A stretch of DNA of 36,551 nucleotides from Phycomyces blakesleeanus NRRL 1555(-). Its lineage: Eukaryota; Mucoromycota; Mucoromycetes; Mucorales; Phycomycetaceae. Positions 32,103 through 36,551 of this stretch are shown here, one piece after another; position 1 is the first letter of the stretch, and each line of letters opens with the position of its first letter. The notes under the pieces were generated by a model. It made no database searches and had not been told where the DNA came from. It saw nothing but the letters and a program-made list of their open reading frames with translations. Both the position numbers and the translations under genes were made by a program. The stretch covers positions 348,356-384,906 of the forward strand of contig NW_017265168.1 in assembly GCF_001638985.1 (NCBI RefSeq). Direction: 5' to 3'.

Positions 32103-32226
32103 AGAAAGAAAGTAAAATTTTGAAGAAAAATTAAAAAGGGTTTGCAAAAGAATGTCTGAACATGGTAGAATACGGGTTTTAAAATGCGGCCGTCAAGATT
32201 AGTTAATTTAATGTAAAATCAAACAT

Positions 32227-32299
32227 GCTTCCTTAGCGCAGTTGGCAGCGCGTTAGTCTCATAATCTGAAGGTCGCCAGTTCGATCCTGGCAGGGAGCA
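32227..32299 (+). tRNA. tRNA-Met, elongator type (anticodon CAT)
   Basis: 73 nt, no intron. The acceptor stem pairs GCTTCCT with AGGGAGC (one G-U pair), with discriminator A. The D stem is GCGC/GCGC with GTTGG in the loop. The anticodon arm TTAGTCTCATAATCTGAA carries CAT. The T arm is GCCAG-TTCGATC-CTGGC. The acceptor start and anticodon arm match eukaryotic elongator tRNA-Met rather than the initiator. A T-rich run follows at once (TTATCTTTTGTTTTTTG). Confidence 0.95.
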
Positions 32300-32680
32300 T
32301 TATCTTTTGTTTTTTGTTTGTCAGAGTTGACATTGCCGATTGGTCTCTTGCACTACGGGAAAAAATGGCGGTTTTTTGCTTTTGTGACTATGTTTTCGGC
32401 CTATAATAATTAAAAAATCACTAAAAATCCAATTTGAAACTAGAAAATCTCTGTTTTTTGAAGGTTGACAAAAAGCAAATTGAGCACCTAAAATTAAATC
32501 TCCTGATAGACAAAAGTAAGCTTTAACTACAGACTTTACATTTTTAGTAAATGTAGATTGCATTTGATGACTATTAAAAGTCAGAAGAAAAAGAGAAGAA
32601 AATATCTAAACTTTCTGCTGAGAAAATAAAATATGTTAAGACAATTTGAAAAAAAAAATGTATTACAAAAAAAAAACAAA
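32300..32680. other. Interval after tRNA-Met, nothing recognised
   Basis: AT-rich up to the end of the transposase remnant of element C. No repeat or coding region supported. Confidence 0.5.
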
Positions 32681-34640
32681 TTATAGGTCTGCAAGAGAAC
32701 CAAGTGACAATTTTGGGCCGCGGTTAAGCTCTGGCCACACTATGTATGTTGTTGTTGTTGTTGTATTTATAGTTGCGTCCGACTTCACCAAACCAACCAA
32801 TTCTTTGACATCTGCCAGGTGAACTACCTTTGGCTTCATTTGCCCATTGTTAACAACTGGTATACCATTTACCAAACGGACTGCTGCAATCTCTACAAGA
32901 GCAAGCGGCCATCTCTTGTTGTTGAGCTTGTGCTCAAAGAAGACAACAACTTTTCCGAAGAAATCCTTGTAAACCGGGGAGTATGCAGAATTTATGTTGC
33001 GGTTTTCATCAACCTGAATCTGTAATCTGATGTTATGTGCCTCCCTTACACAATTTTGGTCGAGTGCAGAGTCAATCACACAACCATTGACAAATGCCTT
33101 GCGGCTAGTTTGTATAGCTGCTTCAATCATACTACACTCTTCCCCCTTTGATTTGTAGAAGTCTTCAAGAAGTTTCGAAAGACAAGAAATGCCTTCAAAA
33201 CTATCTCGGATCGTTCTATTCCTCAAAGGCCCCCAGAACTCAATATCAGACCCAGCACCAACACGCTCACCCTCATCTGTCAACGGCCAACCAGCAGTGG
33301 AATCTTCATATTGTAAGTGTCGTGCTGTTCTTGCTTCTATAATCATGACAGTGGCTCCGGCCTCTGCTTGTCATATTTGTGCTAAGCCAAGCATGATATT
33401 GCCAGTGTTAACATTTATAGCAGAATTACTCTTGATAGCCCTTGAGTATTCACCGATTGCCCGTTCCACGGATCTGGCGCTATATGCACGAGGTGGGCCG
33501 TATGCGTCAATCATGAGAGGATAGTGCTGAAGAAGATGCTGGTTTATAGTGAAAATATTGATTTTGATTTTTCCACTTGTAAGCAGCGATTCCAGGTACA
33601 TGTTCCATATTTCAAGTTTACTGAAGAAAAATAGTTAGAATAAATAATAGAATAACACATAGCTTTTACTAAAATATACCTTTTGATAGAGGTTTGTTCC
33701 TCTGCTGATAACTCCCAGCTCATTAGTAGGTTACATGCTTGAACCAAGCCAAGTAACGCGTTCTGGGCAGTTGCATCTCCAATATGCTCTGCCACCAGCA
33801 TAGGGATGACGAACAGAAGAAAGTCTGCCCAATCGACGGCCTTGAACGACCCAGGGTTCTTGTATACATCCCTTCAATCGCCATGGAAGGATGTAGGGAT
33901 GGTATTTCTTGTTTTGTACATTGCTGTACCGATCTCCTTCCGAACACCAGAAGAAAGAGCAAAACAATGGTCTGTTCCATAGGTACCAGAAACCAAACCC
34001 CAGATCTGCTTGCTTATTCCATGGCAAAGTCCATGCATCTCATCGAGGGCAAAAAACAATGGTCCAGAGAATACCTTCAATGTTGCCAGGGGGGATTGTC
34101 CGTTTAACCCTTTGCGGCTGGATGCACTGGCCTGGGAAAAATTCTGGAAACTTTCCAGCGTACGGATATTGGTGCTGGGCAAAGTTCTGAAGTATTGTCC
34201 GTGCTTGGGACATTGGCCGACAACATGACAGATACGGCAACCATCTTTGCTCATATGTCCAGAATGACATGCCAACTTTGCTAAGGTGGGAATGTCACCA
34301 GTGACCATTAAGACATGTACCTTGGCACAAATGGTCTCGTTTGGTGTCTTGACGACCATCCCTTCACTCTCCAACACCAGGAGCTCTTTCATCGTTGGTT
34401 CCATGAACGACCAGAAATTGGCAGGTGCACCTGGACCTGGGATCATTGCGATCTGGAGCATTCTGCTTCTCTCATACCGGACCATGCACTGGAAAAATAA
34501 CAATAAATACACACCGGGAAATTCAGGCATACTATTGTGAATATTCCGCATTTTACAGTGGGGTTTTGCCTATTTCCACTGGTACCAAAGCTGATCTGGT
34601 TACATGTGCACAGACCTGCTATCTACAAGTGTAAAGTTCG
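32681..34640 (-). pseudogene. Tnp2-type transposase of element C, decayed
   Basis: Same family as element B, with matching segments in order on the minus strand. Seen: GIFTIVCLNFPG near 34550, RYERSRMLQIAMIPGPGAP near 34450, VTGDIPTLAKLACHSGHMS with CRICHVVGQ near 34250, FFALDEMHGLCHGISK near 34030 (probable catalytic Asp retained), AVDWADF and, shifted one base, LLFVIPMLVAEHIG near 33800, AYSARSVERAIGEYSRAIK near 33480 (Glu), and a C-terminal domain VVVFFEHKLNNKRWPLAL near 32930. TGA at 33876-33874 (probable Trp) and 33373-33371 (probable Arg), plus a frameshift near 33822, break it. A run of ACA/GTT triplets near 32745-32765 encodes an Asn/Thr stretch. The end codon is near 32681. Confidence 0.82.
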
Positions 34641-35471
34641 ATAGCACTAGTGAAGTTGGGGTCAATAGTAATTTTATATCTTTGTATATAATAGAGTACC
34701 AAGAAAACTTTATTTCAAACTTTGTTTTTTTGCTGTAATACAATCTGTTTCCATGTTAAAGGTTAATAATCAGGGACTACGTCGCATGTGTATTGTTGAA
34801 CTATCCCTGGGTGAATAGTTAGAACCATGGACATTTTATTGCTTATAAGCCAATCATTAACACTCTTTATTATGAGGTCATAGATTATCTGCTCCCCCAA
34901 TTACTTGATATTCAATTATTATTGGTTTGAATTATAGTTTATTTTTGTATTTATTAGAAAAAATAGAATGATTCTAGGTTGATAGTATTGGAATAATATT
35001 ATATGCCTCGGGCCGTCTTCACCGGTATCCTTCATATGACTCAAATCAAGCAGTGCTTTATATATAATGTTTGTAAACCCTCATATTCAGTAGTTATCTT
35101 TGGCACAGATACTATTTAACATAATAGAAGAGAAGTTAGATGTGTATTTAAATATTTACATGTTGTGAGTGATATATTAATTTGAGGATACATACAATAT
35201 AATGACTGAAGAAGATAAAAATAAAACTTTGAGAGTTCGAGGCATGGCGTCAAGTATAATTTCTTTAACAATGAAAATAATATAGAGAAGTTAGTTTGAG
35301 TGAATTGGGTGACAGAATATGTAATGAACGTACCCAAAGAAAGTCAATTTATTTGTAGACCTAGATAGTACTTGTCAAGAGTTGATATAACCTTTAGTAA
35401 AAAACATATATTAATATACAGTATAAATAATACTATCATACATATTAAGAGAATAAAAGAAGAAGTCTTAC
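34641..35471. other. Interval between the two parts of element C, no secure coding
   Basis: The middle exons expected from element B (zinc-ribbon part) were not found here. A minus-strand segment near 35045-34980 reads DLSHMKDTGEDGPRHI without stops but has no firm borders. Otherwise AT-rich. Confidence 0.4.
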
Positions 35472-35788
35472 CATGTCAATGATGGCGCCAAGAGATAGAG
35501 GTTCTTGATTCATTGCGTGTTTGGCAGATGAACATTCATCTGTAATAAAAATTATATTCTGTCAGATACATATTAAAAGTAAATAAAAAATAAAATATTA
35601 CCGTGTTGATGGTCTTGTTTAATTGTAGGGAATATTTTTGGCGATATTGTCTATAAAAAAGAAGGAGAAAAGTCAGAATAATTTTATATGATGATGACAT
35701 GAAGTATAGTTACTAACCTGGACTAATCCGGATGGCCATTGTAAAGAGAATACATCAGAAGGAAAAAACACGCTAGTATCTATGACAA
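35472..35788 (-). CDS. Three phased exons, probably 5' part of a gene of element C
   Basis: Exons 35788-35718 (VIDTSVFFPSD...), 35650-35602 (TISPKIFPTIK...) and 35539-35472 (DECSSAKHAMNQEPLSLG...) have acceptor/donor pairs TTTCAG/GTTAGT, TATAG/GTAATA and TTACAG/GTAAGA. Their phases fit exactly (2+69, 48+1 and 2+66 nt), giving 62 open codons. No start codon is fixed; a further piece ending IFANFF before GTAACA near 35862 may precede it but has a TAG upstream. No domain is recognised. Position upstream of the transposase of C on the same strand suggests its N-terminal exons, but a separate gene is possible. The middle exon resembles one in the tandem exon array of element E. Confidence 0.5.
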
Positions 35789-35988
35789 CTGAAATAATAA
35801 TTATTATTTAGTTATATTTGAAGAAAAGAATTGCTTTAAAAAAAAAAGAAGATATGTTACCAAAAAAGTTTGCGAATATAGTAAAACACTAAGAGAGTAT
35901 ATATGTATCTATGACAACAGAATGTGTTAATCTTGTTGTTGTCTGTACAGAAGTATTTTTAAGAAGAATGTATCTTACCAGTAAAATT

Positions 35989-36506
35989 CACAGTTATAAC
36001 AAAAATCAGAAAGAGAAAGAAAAGAAAAGAAAATGGTCGATAAGGAAAAATATGGAAAAATAAAAAAAATAAGTAAATAAAATACAAAAAACAAAATAGG
36101 TAATTAAAAAAAATGAAACTCAAAAAAAATATCCAAAAAGCATAATAGATATAATGGTGTAGTATCTAAAAGCAATCTTTGTATCAATTTACACAGTGTG
36201 TGTACAAGAAGTTACTTTAGATATATTTTTTTAACCAAGATCAATCAAGACTAGACATCCTTTTTTTTTGGAAATATAAATATACGTTTTTGCTACAATC
36301 TTACTCACTCTTGCTCACGCACTCTTACAATTATTCTTACTTATACTCACACTTTCTCTCTCTATCTCCCCATCTTTTTCTGTCTTTTATTTTGGTATGT
36401 TTGATAATAAATATAATCGTAGTGTATAATAGAAATTTATTCAAAGAATATAAAAGCATTAACAGTTAATACATATTTGAACTTATATTTTTAAATTAAT
36501 AGAATA
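35989..36506. promoter_or_regulatory. Divergent intergenic region of element C
   Basis: About 520 bp, AT-rich, with pyrimidine-rich sequence (CACTCTTGCTCACGCACTCT near 36306, then CTCTCTCTATCTCCCC). It separates the minus-strand exons from the + strand start codon at 36507. The layout and length echo the 518-bp divergent region of element B. Confidence 0.35.
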
Positions 36507-36551
36507 TGTCTAACCAAAATGAAAGCTATCCCACTCGACGCACTCCTGCTG
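36507..36551 (+). CDS. Start of a + strand ORF running off the right edge
   Basis: ATG followed by SNQNESYPTRRTPA, open to the last base. Starts resembling MS-polar residues also begin the companion genes of B (MSDINTT) and E (MSSNTQQ). Position, divergent from element C, suggests this is C's companion gene. Only 15 codons are visible, so the call is weak. Confidence 0.4.

Noticed and set aside
33189..34634. Several + strand frames within element C
   Set aside because: They are antisense to minus-strand segments that match transposase B domain by domain.
1..36551. Reassignment of TGA as a sense codon, since many premature stops are TGA
   Set aside because: TAG and TAA also interrupt genes here, and the intact transposase of E uses no internal TGA. 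Several TGA codons sit where CGA or TGG is expected, so C-to-T/G-to-A decay explains them.
1..36551. CRISPR arrays, bacterial operons, or a host defence or biosynthetic cluster
   Set aside because: Spliced genes, eukaryotic tRNAs and transposons account for the recognisable coding sequence; no spaced direct-repeat array or metabolic gene set is present.

Overview
This is a gene-poor, AT-rich eukaryotic window that I read as a transposon graveyard from an early-diverging fungus, probably Mucoromycota. That placement is inference. It rests on short GT-AG introns of about 50-75 nt inside transposase genes, several Tnp2-type (CACTA-like) transposases of the kind common in fungi (one with an N-terminal C2H2 finger), a fungal-type Ty3/gypsy element, and two eukaryotic nuclear tRNA genes. 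I see no clear single-copy host protein gene.

Layout. 1-2965: right part of a CACTA-like element (A), transposase on the minus strand, two nonsense codons. 4593-5136: solo LTR with a 5-bp target duplication. 5984-6056: tRNA-Trp(CCA). 6676-7019: long foldback repeat. 7030-14027: decayed Ty3/gypsy element (5' LTR, gag, protease, RT, RNase H start; no integrase or 3' LTR found), interrupted at 10408-13168 by a MULE with terminal inverted repeats and a 9-bp target duplication (8/9 match). 14554-19288: second Tnp2-type element (B) with divergent transposase and companion genes. 20121-30677: PIF/Harbinger element (transposase on +, Myb/SANT-like gene on -) with 24-bp TIRs and an ATT duplication. 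It is split at 22277-29861 by a 7.6-kb CACTA-like element (E), whose four-exon transposase reads through intact (978-984 aa). 30884-30985: small MITE. 31560-32102: third copy of the LTR, solo, with its own 5-bp duplication, 124 bp before tRNA-Met(CAT) at 32227-32299. 32681-36551: third Tnp2-type element (C), decayed, running off the right edge, with a divergent ORF starting at 36507.

How the parts relate. A and E share gene structure (same exon order and intron phases) and the terminal motif CACTGCAAAA, so they belong to one family. B and C share transposase domains and probably a divergent two-gene layout. Older copies (gypsy, MULE, Harbinger, B, C) carry many nonsense codons, often TGA, and catalytic Asp-to-Asn changes that fit G:C to A:T decay. 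The transposase of E has escaped this and looks recent. The order of events is clear at two places: gypsy before MULE, and Harbinger before E.
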